From assembly GCA_900110015.1 (NCBI GenBank), contig FOCD01000001.1, positions 1,043,994 through 1,107,993 on the forward strand: a DNA stretch of 64,000 bases. The letters are read 5' to 3'. Shown piece by piece: positions 38,265 through 48,078 of the stretch (the first letter of the stretch is position 1; every line of letters begins with the position of its first letter). The stretch is from Terribacillus saccharophilus (GTDB lineage Bacteria > Bacillota > Bacilli > Bacillales > Amphibacillaceae). Position numbers and translations under genes: made by a program. The notes under the pieces are model-generated. The model was not told the DNA's origin, ran no database searches, and was given only the letters and a program-made list of their open reading frames with translations.

Positions 38265-40322
38265 TTAATGTTGTTTTAATACACCTAAATCGATTAATTG
38301 AGACCCACTTAAAGGTGTGACAATTTGTTCTGCTCCACCTTTTAACAAAATCTCCCCAGTTGTACTATTTTCCCAAGGTGCTGCATGACCCTTAAGACCG
38401 TAGGTTGCATCAACATTACCTAAACTATTTATTGCACGACTCTGGAAATCTGAATACGCAGCTACCATATCATCAAAATTTACAGCTGAGATTCCCGGCA
38501 TACCATTGTTTGTCACGATCTCATTTAGTTTGGTGAGATCCCTCTCACTTATTGCATCAATAGCATCAAAATACACATCATTATTAAACGATCCTGTATG
38601 TCTTGCAGATGGATTTTCTAAGTATGGTATAGCTCTATCATCATATGAGAACGGGATACCATCTGATGGTAGAGTAGTAAAATTCTCCCCACCCATTCCG
38701 CCGATTCTGTCCCATTCGTCGGGTAATTTGTTTGTTCTGTTCACTGGTTGAATATTATCTGTGAATCCCATTCTATCTGGCCAATCAATAACCATCCTGC
38801 CATCTTCATTAAATCCAGGAGGTTTTAAATATTTCATGTCTGATACTACAGTCACATTGCCTTTTGTTTCAAGAGCTTGGTACGCTTCTAGAATACTATC
38901 AAATTTTTGTTGATTAGTTAAGTCAGCTCTCTTACCAATGGTATTAATAAAATCAAAGTATTCACCTGCATTCGTAAATATTCGATCTACTTTTAAGTCA
39001 ATAGGTTTAACATTTTCACCAGGGATACTAGAATCCCCAGAATGTACTCTACCAACACTGCTGCTACTAACCCGATTCACTTCCGCAGAACCTTTTACAG
39101 ATCCTACGCTACTCACACTAGAATCTCCATTCTTCATCATAATAGGACTTATATCGTCAGCCAAATTATGTGTGAATGAGAGATTCTCACCTCCAGCTAC
39201 TCTCTGTAGTTCCTGAACCTTATCCTGTTCCTTCACAGCCCACTGACTATTACGAAGTCTATTAGCCGTCTGATTATTTGCATGATCTGCCAAGCTGACA
39301 ACATTATCAGTATGTACAGTTGCAGTGTCTGGATTTGACGTTCTTACTTCCGGCTTATCTTTCGGTATCTTTAATTCAATGACATTGTCAGCTTGGTGTA
39401 CAGAACTAGTAGTCTTATTCACTTTATTTGCGTATTGCCCTACATCAATCACTTTACTTGTCGTACGAGCAGTTCCGCTAAAGGTTGTTACAGCTTTTCC
39501 AATTGGCAGTATATCAATAGGTGCGAGTATACCCCTTGTCCAGCGTTCTGTCGTATCTAACTCTCGGCCGGAAGCCCAGTCTTGTCCTGAGATTGCACTA
39601 CCCATTTCCACTGTCGCATAAGCCGCTCCTAGTACTGCACCAGCTGGCGGGCATACAACGGTTACGCCAACGATGACGACTAAAGCTGCAATATTCACCC
39701 AAAACTCTTTTGTAAACTGCCCGTCCTCAATCGATTCATATTCAAAGGCTCGCGTATTAACGGCAGCAGTGCGGTAATCCTCGTAGCTGATATCCTCATC
39801 TGGATTCTGCACTTTCCATTCCTCAAAAGATGCTTTAATCTGGTCGGCGTAGTAGTTATCCCCGCTTAGTATATCATCTATGGTGATTTCTGTTTTCTCA
39901 GTCGTGTATTCTTGATAGGAGCCGTAATAAGAGATTGGGATTGTTTCGGTTGCACCGATATGGTTCTTGGTCGTGTAGTTGGATATGGAAGAATCGCGTA
40001 CTTTCTGAACAAATTCATCTATGTCTTCATAAAAGGGCTGATCGATCTTGTCCTCCACAATATCTCCGACACTTCCGCTGTAATCCTCTAATACCTTAAA
40101 ATCCTCAAACAAACGTTGATACTTATTTTTATCGCTTGTATAAGAGAACGAGACAACACCGTCTGAATCATACTTTGCTACCTTCTCGCTTGCTTCGTCC
40201 AAGTTGTCAGTAATATCTTTCATTGTATCGATCATGCCCTTGCCCCAAGCACCAAGTCCGATCAGGTTTCGCAGGCTGTCCCTTGTTTTCTCCCATTGAC
40301 TGCTTCGATATTTAACGTCCAA
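38265..40322 (-). CDS. type VII-secreted polymorphic toxin, pre-toxin TG segment and TNT-like C-terminus
   Basis: 685 residues, TTG start six bases after GGAGGTG. There is no signal peptide. The N-terminal ~120 residues are helical and lack a classical LXG domain. A hydrophobic stretch (about 213-250, AALVVIVGVTVVCPPAGAVLGAA) leads into a pre-toxin TG-like motif (SGRELDTTERWTRGILAPIDILPIGKAV), then a ~200-residue low-complexity linker. The C-terminus (from about residue 510) reads IDWPDRMGFTDN, LPDEWDRIGGMGGENFTTL, DGIPFSYDDRAIPY and HAAPWENSTTGEILLKGGAEQIVTPL. That order resembles TNT (DUF4237) NAD-glycohydrolase toxins, but with an insertion between the last two blocks. The TNT call is tentative; the toxin-like architecture is clear. 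Confidence 0.75.
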   Translation of the reverse strand: MDVKYRSSQWEKTRDSLRNLIGLGAWGKGMIDTMKDITDNLDEASEKVAKYDSDGVVSFSYTSDKNKYQRLFEDFKVLEDYSGSVGDIVEDKIDQPFYEDIDEFVQKVRDSSISNYTTKNHIGATETIPISYYGSYQEYTTEKTEITIDDILSGDNYYADQIKASFEEWKVQNPDEDISYEDYRTAAVNTRAFEYESIEDGQFTKEFWVNIAALVVIVGVTVVCPPAGAVLGAAYATVEMGSAISGQDWASGRELDTTERWTRGILAPIDILPIGKAVTTFSGTARTTSKVIDVGQYANKVNKTTSSVHQADNVIELKIPKDKPEVRTSNPDTATVHTDNVVSLADHANNQTANRLRNSQWAVKEQDKVQELQRVAGGENLSFTHNLADDISPIMMKNGDSSVSSVGSVKGSAEVNRVSSSSVGRVHSGDSSIPGENVKPIDLKVDRIFTNAGEYFDFINTIGKRADLTNQQKFDSILEAYQALETKGNVTVVSDMKYLKPPGFNEDGRMVIDWPDRMGFTDNIQPVNRTNKLPDEWDRIGGMGGENFTTLPSDGIPFSYDDRAIPYLENPSARHTGSFNNDVYFDAIDAISERDLTKLNEIVTNNGMPGISAVNFDDMVAAYSDFQSRAINSLGNVDATYGLKGHAAPWENSTTGEILLKGGAEQIVTPLSGSQLIDLGVLKQH

Positions 40323-40325
40323 GCA

Positions 40326-40631
40326 TTACACCTCCAATGCATCAATGATTTTTAAAGCGATGGCTTCGTCTGTTTCGATCATTGTGTTTAAGGTATCAAT
40401 CACCAAGGAAGAAATACGTGCATAATGATCCTGCAGCTCCATGAACTTCTCATTCGCTTCAGGATAAGCCTCAATAGCTTCCATCGCTTTTCCTTCTTGA
40501 TAGAATTTTGTATTTTTTATATCCTCGATTGCTGGCACAGCATTTGACTGTAAATCTTCCATGATTGCCATAAGCTGCTTATAAATATCTGTAATCTCTA
40601 TCGGATCGACTGTGATTGCTCCGCTGGCCAT
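40326..40631 (-). CDS. small helical type VII accessory protein, 101 aa
   Basis: MASGAITVDPIEITDIYKQLMAIMEDL... an all-helical, acidic ~100-residue protein with two long helices, the size of WXG100-like partners but without the W-x-G turn. It ends 4 bases before the toxin gene, so it is translated just before the toxin. By analogy with Lap/WXG-like proteins encoded before LXG toxins it may bind and present the toxin to EssC. Confidence 0.7.
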   Translation of the reverse strand: MASGAITVDPIEITDIYKQLMAIMEDLQSNAVPAIEDIKNTKFYQEGKAMEAIEAYPEANEKFMELQDHYARISSLVIDTLNTMIETDEAIALKIIDALEV

Positions 40632-40634
40632 TTA

Positions 40635-41339
40635 TCATACCCCTACTTTCTGTTGATACGGGAAGTCCAAGGCATCGAACAAAACCTTCATGAACCAGTA
40701 CTGGCTTGCTTGGTAATACTGTTTCTGTGTCGTATCAATCATGATCAACTTTTTGTCCTTCGACAGGACAAGCCATTGCTGGTAATGATTCGGATTAGTG
40801 TTTATTTGCGGTTTCACACGAGGATGAAATAGCTCTATATTGACGATATCATTAGTCACTTCAATTTCTTTAATTGCATCCTTATCCTCAAGCGACAGTT
40901 CTCGTTGTAGGAAATTCTTCTCCACTTCAGCTGGTTCACGGTTCAGTAGAGGTACTTTCTCTCCTAGCAGTTTCAGAACAAGCGGTTTGGCCATGACATA
41001 CAATTTGTAAGTCTTATCAGCCGTTTCAACAAGGATAATGACTTCTTCCGCTTCTTTTTCTCTGAAAGCAAACATAAGGTTGTTGATCCGAACATATTTC
41101 TGGCTAAAGAAGTATGTATACAAGGTCTTAATGATGACAGCGCCAGATTTAGTCAGCGAACCTTTTTTATCAAAGACGCCCTTATTTATGAGCTTTGCAT
41201 GCGCTTGGCTCCATGGTTCCTCTCCCTGTAGCTGAAAGATTTTCTTATCCGGCAAGCCAAATAATGCTTCTGCATCAAACGCCGCAGCAAGCAAATAAAG
41301 CTCCGTCACATCAAAGGTATCGATATCCGTCTGTGTCAT
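40635..41339 (-). CDS. type VII accessory protein, DUF5081/EspG-like, 234 aa
   Basis: MTQTDIDTFDVTELYLLAAAFDAEALFGLPDKKIF... soluble mixed alpha/beta protein. The opening phrase VTELYLLAAAFDAEALFGLPD and repeated beta strands recall EspG-type chaperones of ESX systems and the DUF5081 family of Firmicutes type VII loci; this is from memory and moderate in confidence. It overlaps the preceding small gene by four bases (ATGA). A cytoplasmic chaperone for the neighbouring substrates is the likely role. Confidence 0.65.
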   Translation of the reverse strand: MTQTDIDTFDVTELYLLAAAFDAEALFGLPDKKIFQLQGEEPWSQAHAKLINKGVFDKKGSLTKSGAVIIKTLYTYFFSQKYVRINNLMFAFREKEAEEVIILVETADKTYKLYVMAKPLVLKLLGEKVPLLNREPAEVEKNFLQRELSLEDKDAIKEIEVTNDIVNIELFHPRVKPQINTNPNHYQQWLVLSKDKKLIMIDTTQKQYYQASQYWFMKVLFDALDFPYQQKVGV

Positions 41340-41638
41340 AGGCTTTTCACTTCCTTCACCAAGTTGTCGTTTTGGAAGTCAGCCTGATAATCAGCGATAT
41401 TATCCAGTGCCTTTTTTTGCAGTGAAGCTGCATCCTTAAGGTCAGCATGATACTGAAGCAGCAGCTCCAAGTAGGCAAGGAAGCTGTCACGTGACTTCCC
41501 TTCCCACTTCGAACCCTGCACAAGGGAAAGCAGAGCTTCACCCTGAGAATAGGTATTATCTAGCGATTCTTTCAGCTTTGATGCTGATGATTTGGCTGTG
41601 TCCAATTCAGCTTGATCAATAATCACATCCTTTGCCAC
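41336..41638 (-). CDS. WXG100-like small protein, 100 aa
   Basis: A helical hairpin with the turn GSKWEGKSRDSF (W-x-G near residue 46) flanked by two long helices, as in EsxA/YwqI-type proteins. GTG start behind GAAGGAGG. It lies between the 112-aa coiled-coil protein and the EspG-like protein with 3-4 base spacing, so it probably functions as one module with them and the toxin. Confidence 0.75.
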   Translation of the reverse strand: MAKDVIIDQAELDTAKSSASKLKESLDNTYSQGEALLSLVQGSKWEGKSRDSFLAYLELLLQYHADLKDAASLQKKALDNIADYQADFQNDNLVKEVKSL

Positions 41639-41641
41639 GCC

Positions 41642-41980
41642 TTAGTCCTCCTTCGCCTCGTCCATTGCTTTTCGTTTATAATGAAGATACCGTTCGTACG
41701 CCCTGTCAGTAGCAGTAACTAGCTTAATGCGGTAGTCTTTTTCGTTATCCAAGTAATCTGTCAGCTTCTTATCAAGTCTTTCCTGTGCTGGAATGAAGTC
41801 ATTACTAGGAATAGCATCTTCCGCCATACATGGTGTGCTTCCTTTATAGGATGAAAAATATGACTCCGCTTCACTGACCAGCTTGTCGTGTTCTGCCTTT
41901 GCATCCTCAAGCTTATGGTACAGCTTCAAGTACTCATCTCGTTTCTTTTCCGTATCTGTCTTAAACCATAAAATCGACAT
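41642..41980 (-). CDS. coiled-coil type VII accessory protein, 112 aa
   Basis: MSILWFKTDTEKKRDEYLKLYHKLEDAKAEHDK... nearly all helical and highly charged, similar in style to YwqH/DUF5082-type proteins encoded next to Firmicutes type VII toxins. GAAAGGAGTGG precedes the ATG. It is the first gene after essC (42 bases). Confidence 0.65.
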   Translation of the reverse strand: MSILWFKTDTEKKRDEYLKLYHKLEDAKAEHDKLVSEAESYFSSYKGSTPCMAEDAIPSNDFIPAQERLDKKLTDYLDNEKDYRIKLVTATDRAYERYLHYKRKAMDEAKED

Positions 41981-42022
41981 GTTTCCACTCCTTTCTTAGC
42001 ATAAGGAAGTTGAAGTTAAATC

Positions 42023-45000
42023 TTATTCTGTGATTTTCACTTTCACATGCTGATGATCCATGGCTACATAGCATTCGTACGGTCCAGGATATTTTTCCTG
42101 GCGGATAAACGGCTGCTTGAAAATATCCTGATCGCCTAAGCGCATTCCGACCAGACCAAAGATGGCTTGGCTGCGAAGGTATTTTGGTACTTGCTCATAG
42201 CTCATGCCAAGATAGTTGTAGTCACTGCAGATGATAAAGTGAATGCCGGTTTTGCCGCCTCTTTCCATCATGAGGGTCGCTTCTTCGAGCGTTAGTCCAG
42301 CGCGTTCGGTGAAGTCCTGCAGGTCTGTAATTAGGACGATCCATTTAGATTCCACTGTTCCTTCTACATTTCGTTGTTTGATTTCATTGATAATTTCATT
42401 TTTGATTGCGGCTATTCCAATACTTTCGGATACATATGCCTGCATATCTTCCCCAATGTTTTCCAGATCCTTATCAGCTGTATCTATTAGAATTGTTTGA
42501 TAAACATCTTTCAGTAAACTAACGTTCTTAGCGACAGATCTGATCATACGATCTAATCCATCTTTCCGGTCGCTGATGACTGTCATGTGATCATATTGCG
42601 CTGGATTATAGGCAACAGGCAAGACCTCTTCAAAATCAAGTCCAAGCGGTACTTTCTTCTCTTCCAATATCCGTTTGGTACGGCGCTGTTCCTTGAATTC
42701 TAAGAAGTCCACGACACCTTCTGGCATCATCGGGATAGCATCAGGATAATCGCCATCCCACACTTCGTTCATGTCTTTAGCTAAATCTTGAATCCGATCA
42801 AGGATTTCCAATGCTTCTTCTCCGTGTTCAGGCAGCATGGTCTGGAATAATGCTGGTTCCTCCATTTTCACAAGGCCTCTACCTGCGATTTCTTCAATTT
42901 CAATGTCAGTGCGCCCCACGATTGATCTTGCTTCGTTGGACTCGATCAGGTACAAAGCGATTTGTGTCTTGATATTTGAGAGTAGAGGCATGCGCATAGC
43001 ACTTTGACGGCCGGCACTGATAATCAGATGTATACCGATGCTGGCACCTTCTCGGGCAATTTGTGTGATAACTTTCTCGAAATCATCACCAAAATCACTG
43101 TCTCTGACAGACTCATAGTTATCGATCACAATACAGATATTCGGCACGGTCTCTCCGCTTGCCTTTTCAAACAAGCCTATGTTCGCCACGCTGTATTGGC
43201 TCAGCTTTTGTTTGCGCAGCTTCATGACTCCAGTTAGCATCCGGATTAATTTGCCTACTTTCTCGACTTGATCGACGAGGAATGTATCCGCAACATGTGG
43301 CAGACTCTTCAGTGGCAGCAATCCATTCGTACCAAAGTCAAGCAAGTACACATGAAGATGTTCCGGATTATGCTGTCTAACCAAATCCATGACAACTGTC
43401 TGCAAGAATGTTGACTTCCCGTATCCAGGACTTGCAAATACAGCGATATGTCCATCTTTTGATAAGTTCAGTGTAAGAGGAATCTGCTGCTGCATTTCCG
43501 GCTGATCGAGTAAACCAATCACCAGCTCCAAAGGTTTTTTCGGTTCTTTCCATGCATCGCGGAATACCACTGGGTGAAGTTCCGGTCCGAATATTTTCTC
43601 TGGAAGAGGCGGTAGCCATGGGCGTGCTAACGGCTCTATCTGCTGCTGCTCCGTGTAATCAGCAATATGATCAATAACAGCATCGAGCTCTGATGGAATT
43701 TTTTCGATAGACTCTTTCTGCTCCAGTCCGCTTAAATCTTCTGTCAAGATATCGTATTGACCAAGGTCATTGATGCTATAAATGGTAAGATCCACATGGT
43801 CTTCATCGTTTTTATCTGGAATATAGTCTGCTCCGCTCCATGCACTTTGGAACAGTTCATAGATTTCATTGTTACCAACCTGCAAATAAGAGCGACCCGG
43901 CAGTGTAATTTCTGCTGCATCTGGTGTTTTGATTATTTCATTCGAATCGCTTGCATTTTGAACTTTCAATGCCAACTTAAACTTGGAGTTGGACCAAATT
44001 TGATCATCAACTACACCACTTGGTTTCTGTGTCGCAAGAATTAAGTGGATCCCTAAGGAACGTCCGATACGTGCTGTAGAAACAAGTTCTTTCATGAAAT
44101 CAGGTTGTTCGGATTTCAATTCGGCGAACTCATCCGAAATAAGGAATAAATGCGGCATCGGTTCAGCTGCTTTTCCTTGTTTAAATAACTTCTGATACTG
44201 GTTAATATGATTCACATTATACTCTCCGAAGAGACGCTGTCTTTTCTGTAATTCTGCTTTTATAGAAGCCAAAGCACGCATTGATTGTGCACGATCAAGG
44301 TTGGTGATCGTTCCCATCAAATGCGGGAGTTTACGGAACAGATTCGCCATCCCGCCTCCTTTGTAATCAATCAGAAGGAAGGCGACTTCATACGGATGGA
44401 AGTTTACAGCAAGCGAAAGGATATAAGACTGGATGATTTCCGATTTACCAGATCCTGTCGTACCCGCTACCAATCCGTGCGGACCGTGTGCTTTCTCATG
44501 AAGGTTCAGCTGGACAATATCTTCTTTTCCTCGCAGCCCAAGCGGTACAGCGAGAGTCTTATAGGTCTCATTTGCACGCCAGCGTGCTTGAATCGCTAAT
44601 TCTTCTACCTTTTCTACACCATACATCTCGAGGAAGGTAACTTGTTCTGGAATAGAATTTTTCAAGTTTTGAAGATGGTTTAACGGTGCCAATGCTCGTG
44701 AGACAGCTTCCTTATTGAAATCCTTTGGAAAATGATCTGGCTTGAAGGCTTTGTTTACTAGTTCTGCTTCTTCCAGAATGATTTTTCCGTCATTGCTATC
44801 ACGAATATCGATTACTGTTTTTACATGCTCTGGTAATGCCCGCATCACATCTTGAACGAAGACGAGTGATACACCGTATTCACTTGGATCTTCATTGAAG
44901 AATTCCATAATCGTGTGATCCAGTATCAGCTTCTCATCGGTAATTAACACAACATAATGTGGTGAGAAATATAGCTTCTCATTTGAATTGCTTTTTTCAT

Positions 45001-46456
45001 CAACTTGCAGCTTCCGCTCTTTTAGTACTTGATACAAACTGTGCAGGACCTGATCACGGGAACGATCATGGTAGATAAAGCCGCGAACATTGATGTCTCG
45101 CACACTTGCATGCGGCAGCCACCGCATCCAATCCCACTCTTTCTTTTCTTCTTCTGGAAAGATTGTAACGAATTGAAGATCATGATAGCTGTGGAATAAG
45201 GAAAGCTGCATCACTAACAGCTGAAGCTGTTCCAGTACAAGCTTTCTCTGCCCAATATAACCGACCGGTCCCTTCGTCAGTGATGTAATAACAGGAACAT
45301 TATGCAATTCCTTGAACTGGTCGAGTAAATGTCTTGCTTCATCTACCAGATCATCTTGTTCCTGTGTGAATTCTTCCTCGTTGTAAGTAATTTCGAAGCT
45401 TGTATCCACTCTTCCTAGTCCTGTACGGAAATTCAAAAAGTCATGGTGGTAAGCCGTTTTCTCATATATGCGCGCTTCAGTAGCAGCGGCCATTTCAGAT
45501 ATTTTCTCTACATCAGGATAGTGGTAATGCAGTGCATGTCGCTGTTCTTCACTTGCATGATAAAGTTCCTTTGTTTTTCGTTTCAGATATCGCTTATATG
45601 TTTCTTCTCTATGTTTCATATCAGCCTTGTATTTGCGCACATTTTTCACATAAGACGTAATGGAAAAGATTACCGTAACTACAGTAGCAACTACCATTAC
45701 AATTATGAAAATACCACGTGGCTGAATTAATGAAATGACGATTAAAGCTGCTATCATTACAAGGGGCGGTACGATATTCCTTGCCAATTGTTCACTCGGC
45801 TTACTTGGCTTACTAGCGGGTTTGGCAATAGTTCGTTTCTCCTCGGGCTCCCGGTAAATGATACGCGGGGAACGATGATAATCCGGATACTCCCCGCCAT
45901 ATGGTTTTTCTTGGCCAATCAATTCCATTAAGGAGGATTCGAGATCTCCATTCGTTTGAATTTCAATATTGTCGCGATATACTGTCAACAAGACACCATC
46001 TGCGAATAAGATATCTCCATCATTCACCTGCACATCATCTTGGATCAGTTGGTAGTTATGGTAGACTTTTCCGCTTCGTAAATCTAAGTGAAAACCAGAC
46101 ACACCTGTTTCACGCAGAAGTACAAAATCGGCTTGCCAATGCTGTTTATTAATATCATTGTAATCCGCTGCACCGAATGTAACAGATTGTTGGCCAGCTA
46201 TATCAAATACGTTGCACTTCTTTGCATCAACCAAATAGAGCTGCAGTTCTCCTATTTGTTTAGCAGCTCGAATTTCTTCCTGCTGATATGATAGTTTCTG
46301 TCCGTCCCATTCCAGCTCTATTGCAGTTGCCAGTCCGGTTATAGTCACCTGATTCCTGCGTCTATCCCCGATAGTCACGGTTTGACCGGATTGTGCCGGC
46401 AAATGGCATTTATGAAGTTTATCTTTATATGCTACGAGCAGTGTTTTATGTGCCAT
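42023..46456 (-). CDS. essC: type VII secretion FtsK/SpoIIIE-type ATPase EssC (YukBA)
   Basis: 1477 residues, the motor and channel of the system. Order: two N-terminal FHA-like domains (about 1-190); two transmembrane helices (about 228-262, IVPPLVMIAALIVISLIQ and IFIIVMVVATVVTVIFSI); a linker; and ATPase domains. The first ATPase has a perfect Walker A GTTGSGKSE near residue 668 with LISDEFAELK. The second has ASPGYGKST near 1012 with CIVIDNYE. The third (about 1250-1477) has a degenerate loop (ISDRKDGLDRMI). The intact first two nucleotide sites are typical of Firmicutes EssC. The variable C-terminal domain usually decides which substrate modules follow. Confidence 0.95.
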   Translation of the reverse strand: MAHKTLLVAYKDKLHKCHLPAQSGQTVTIGDRRRNQVTITGLATAIELEWDGQKLSYQQEEIRAAKQIGELQLYLVDAKKCNVFDIAGQQSVTFGAADYNDINKQHWQADFVLLRETGVSGFHLDLRSGKVYHNYQLIQDDVQVNDGDILFADGVLLTVYRDNIEIQTNGDLESSLMELIGQEKPYGGEYPDYHRSPRIIYREPEEKRTIAKPASKPSKPSEQLARNIVPPLVMIAALIVISLIQPRGIFIIVMVVATVVTVIFSITSYVKNVRKYKADMKHREETYKRYLKRKTKELYHASEEQRHALHYHYPDVEKISEMAAATEARIYEKTAYHHDFLNFRTGLGRVDTSFEITYNEEEFTQEQDDLVDEARHLLDQFKELHNVPVITSLTKGPVGYIGQRKLVLEQLQLLVMQLSLFHSYHDLQFVTIFPEEEKKEWDWMRWLPHASVRDINVRGFIYHDRSRDQVLHSLYQVLKERKLQVDEKSNSNEKLYFSPHYVVLITDEKLILDHTIMEFFNEDPSEYGVSLVFVQDVMRALPEHVKTVIDIRDSNDGKIILEEAELVNKAFKPDHFPKDFNKEAVSRALAPLNHLQNLKNSIPEQVTFLEMYGVEKVEELAIQARWRANETYKTLAVPLGLRGKEDIVQLNLHEKAHGPHGLVAGTTGSGKSEIIQSYILSLAVNFHPYEVAFLLIDYKGGGMANLFRKLPHLMGTITNLDRAQSMRALASIKAELQKRQRLFGEYNVNHINQYQKLFKQGKAAEPMPHLFLISDEFAELKSEQPDFMKELVSTARIGRSLGIHLILATQKPSGVVDDQIWSNSKFKLALKVQNASDSNEIIKTPDAAEITLPGRSYLQVGNNEIYELFQSAWSGADYIPDKNDEDHVDLTIYSINDLGQYDILTEDLSGLEQKESIEKIPSELDAVIDHIADYTEQQQIEPLARPWLPPLPEKIFGPELHPVVFRDAWKEPKKPLELVIGLLDQPEMQQQIPLTLNLSKDGHIAVFASPGYGKSTFLQTVVMDLVRQHNPEHLHVYLLDFGTNGLLPLKSLPHVADTFLVDQVEKVGKLIRMLTGVMKLRKQKLSQYSVANIGLFEKASGETVPNICIVIDNYESVRDSDFGDDFEKVITQIAREGASIGIHLIISAGRQSAMRMPLLSNIKTQIALYLIESNEARSIVGRTDIEIEEIAGRGLVKMEEPALFQTMLPEHGEEALEILDRIQDLAKDMNEVWDGDYPDAIPMMPEGVVDFLEFKEQRRTKRILEEKKVPLGLDFEEVLPVAYNPAQYDHMTVISDRKDGLDRMIRSVAKNVSLLKDVYQTILIDTADKDLENIGEDMQAYVSESIGIAAIKNEIINEIKQRNVEGTVESKWIVLITDLQDFTERAGLTLEEATLMMERGGKTGIHFIICSDYNYLGMSYEQVPKYLRSQAIFGLVGMRLGDQDIFKQPFIRQEKYPGPYECYVAMDHQHVKVKITE

Positions 46457-46501
46457 CTATATTACGTCCTCTCTATGCACTCCATCCATCGCAGACAGAC
46501 A

Positions 46502-47770
46502 TCATTTCTCTTCTTTATTCTCATCATTATTTTCTTCTTGTGCGTTCTGCTGTTCCTCTGATGCAGCTTCCTGATCAGGGGCTGCCTCTGTCTCTGATTC
46601 CTCACCGAGAGGATCTAAATTATATTCTTCTAGCATTTTATCCAGTTGATTTTGGAAATCTTCAACTTCTCTATCTCGATCCGTTCCAGATAGATCCGGA
46701 TTGTTCTTCACTTGTTCAATCTTCTTGATCAAGCCATAGATAATCAACTGTGGATCGTCGATATATTTAGCTTTATCTAAGGAGGTATCCAATTCACCAC
46801 GGCCATTATAAATCCAATAAAGCAGATAATCCTGGTCACTTTTCAGTGTCACATTCTTTAAAATTGATTCTTTTTCTTCGTCAGATAAAGCTTCTACCTG
46901 AATATAGGAGTACGCCAATGTATATTTTGTCTGGCTAGGCAACTTCTCCGGATCTTCTTCTGCCAAAGTTGAAATGACGTCATTGTAATTATTCGCCAGG
47001 AACTCGCCGTGCGCTTCCAATTGCTTATCTTGGAAAGGGTCCTTAATCAGCGCTAAGTAAACAAGCGGTGCAGCCAGCAAAACACTAAGGATCATCATGA
47101 TGATGGATAAACGTTTATATAATCTAAAACGTTTCGTCGGTAAGAAGCTCATTGTCTTATCTGTTTTTTTCTGTTCTTTTGCATAGCTGTCTTGCAGGAA
47201 TTGTCTTAAAGCTTCAATCGTTTCAAGCTTTTGGATTTTCTTCTCATAATCTGATTCATTTGCATTCTCAAGGGAGCCATGATAAAGCTGATCGAATGAA
47301 TATTTCTTAGAAAACATGGCGATGCTCAAGCATTTATATTGTTTTAGGAATGTCTCTGACTGCATATCGAATGGGGGTACGATATCACGGACGCCGCGGT
47401 GGATCACTTGCGGCATCAAATTCTCATCAAAGACGAGATTGTCAGGATGAAGGAAAAACGTGATCCGGCTGGAAAGGAAGCGTTCAAGTTTGCCAACATT
47501 ACTCAGAATGCGCAGTTTATCATCCTGACGCAGCTTTTGGATGTCAGACCACTTTTTATGGTTGGGATTGATGTTGTAGATGAATGCTAAAGTATCTTCC
47601 TCTTCTTGTACCTCCATTGGCACAAACTGTTCGGAAGGTTGATCCATTAAATGCAGCTGCCGCATATCCTTAACCGTGGTTTGGGATTTGGGCATTGTTA
47701 TACGGATTGCTTGTTTGTCCTGCTGCAAGGTATATGTAGCGTTATCCAATTCTATTTTTCTCTCATTCAT
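46502..47770 (-). CDS. essB: type VII secretion protein EssB (YukC)
   Basis: 422 residues. A pseudokinase-like cytoplasmic N-terminal domain (NPNHKKWSDIQKLRQDDKLRIL, LVFDENLMPQVIHRG) is followed by one transmembrane helix (about 222-242, LSIIMMILSVLLAAPLVYLAL) and an extracytoplasmic helical domain with a Glu-rich tail (EEQQNAQEENNDENKEEK). It is a core membrane component that contacts EssC. GAAGGAG lies 9 bases before the ATG. Confidence 0.93.
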   Translation of the reverse strand: MNERKIELDNATYTLQQDKQAIRITMPKSQTTVKDMRQLHLMDQPSEQFVPMEVQEEEDTLAFIYNINPNHKKWSDIQKLRQDDKLRILSNVGKLERFLSSRITFFLHPDNLVFDENLMPQVIHRGVRDIVPPFDMQSETFLKQYKCLSIAMFSKKYSFDQLYHGSLENANESDYEKKIQKLETIEALRQFLQDSYAKEQKKTDKTMSFLPTKRFRLYKRLSIIMMILSVLLAAPLVYLALIKDPFQDKQLEAHGEFLANNYNDVISTLAEEDPEKLPSQTKYTLAYSYIQVEALSDEEKESILKNVTLKSDQDYLLYWIYNGRGELDTSLDKAKYIDDPQLIIYGLIKKIEQVKNNPDLSGTDRDREVEDFQNQLDKMLEEYNLDPLGEESETEAAPDQEAASEEQQNAQEENNDENKEEK

Positions 47771-47813
47771 GTTTTGCTGGCTCCTTCACAATTAGCACAC
47801 ACGGCTCTATAAA

Positions 47814-48068
47814 TTACAAGACTACTAGTACATCGCCGTCTGTGACTGGATAGTCTCTTAGATAGTCATCATCCGCCAGGACAAGATGCTTGGTCACAAT
47901 CTTAATCGTGGAATGGATGTGGGTTGTTTCAATATGCAATGTATCCATTACGTGATGAAGCAGCTGCTTCACCGTTAGTTGGGTAGGAATACGCAAGTCA
48001 TAGACAGATCCTTCTCCGCTGACAGATTGCAAATCCATCGTGACGTTAATATGTTTCGTATTGGCCAT
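47814..48068 (-). CDS. esaB: type VII secretion ubiquitin-like protein EsaB (YukD)
   Basis: 84 residues with the beta-grasp pattern (INVTMDLQSVSGEGSVYDLRIPTQLTVKQLLHHVMD ... DGDVLVVL). A small cytoplasmic regulator or cofactor of the machine. It lies between essA and essB as in B. subtilis and S. aureus loci. CTAGGAG precedes the ATG. Confidence 0.93.
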   Translation of the reverse strand: MANTKHINVTMDLQSVSGEGSVYDLRIPTQLTVKQLLHHVMDTLHIETTHIHSTIKIVTKHLVLADDDYLRDYPVTDGDVLVVL

Positions 48069-48078
48069 CGTGTTTCTC

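Noticed and set aside
36182-40322. CRISPR or phage-defence island interpretation of the AT-rich segment
   Set aside because: No direct-repeat array, nuclease, helicase or retron-like gene is visible; the content fits toxin-immunity exchange better.
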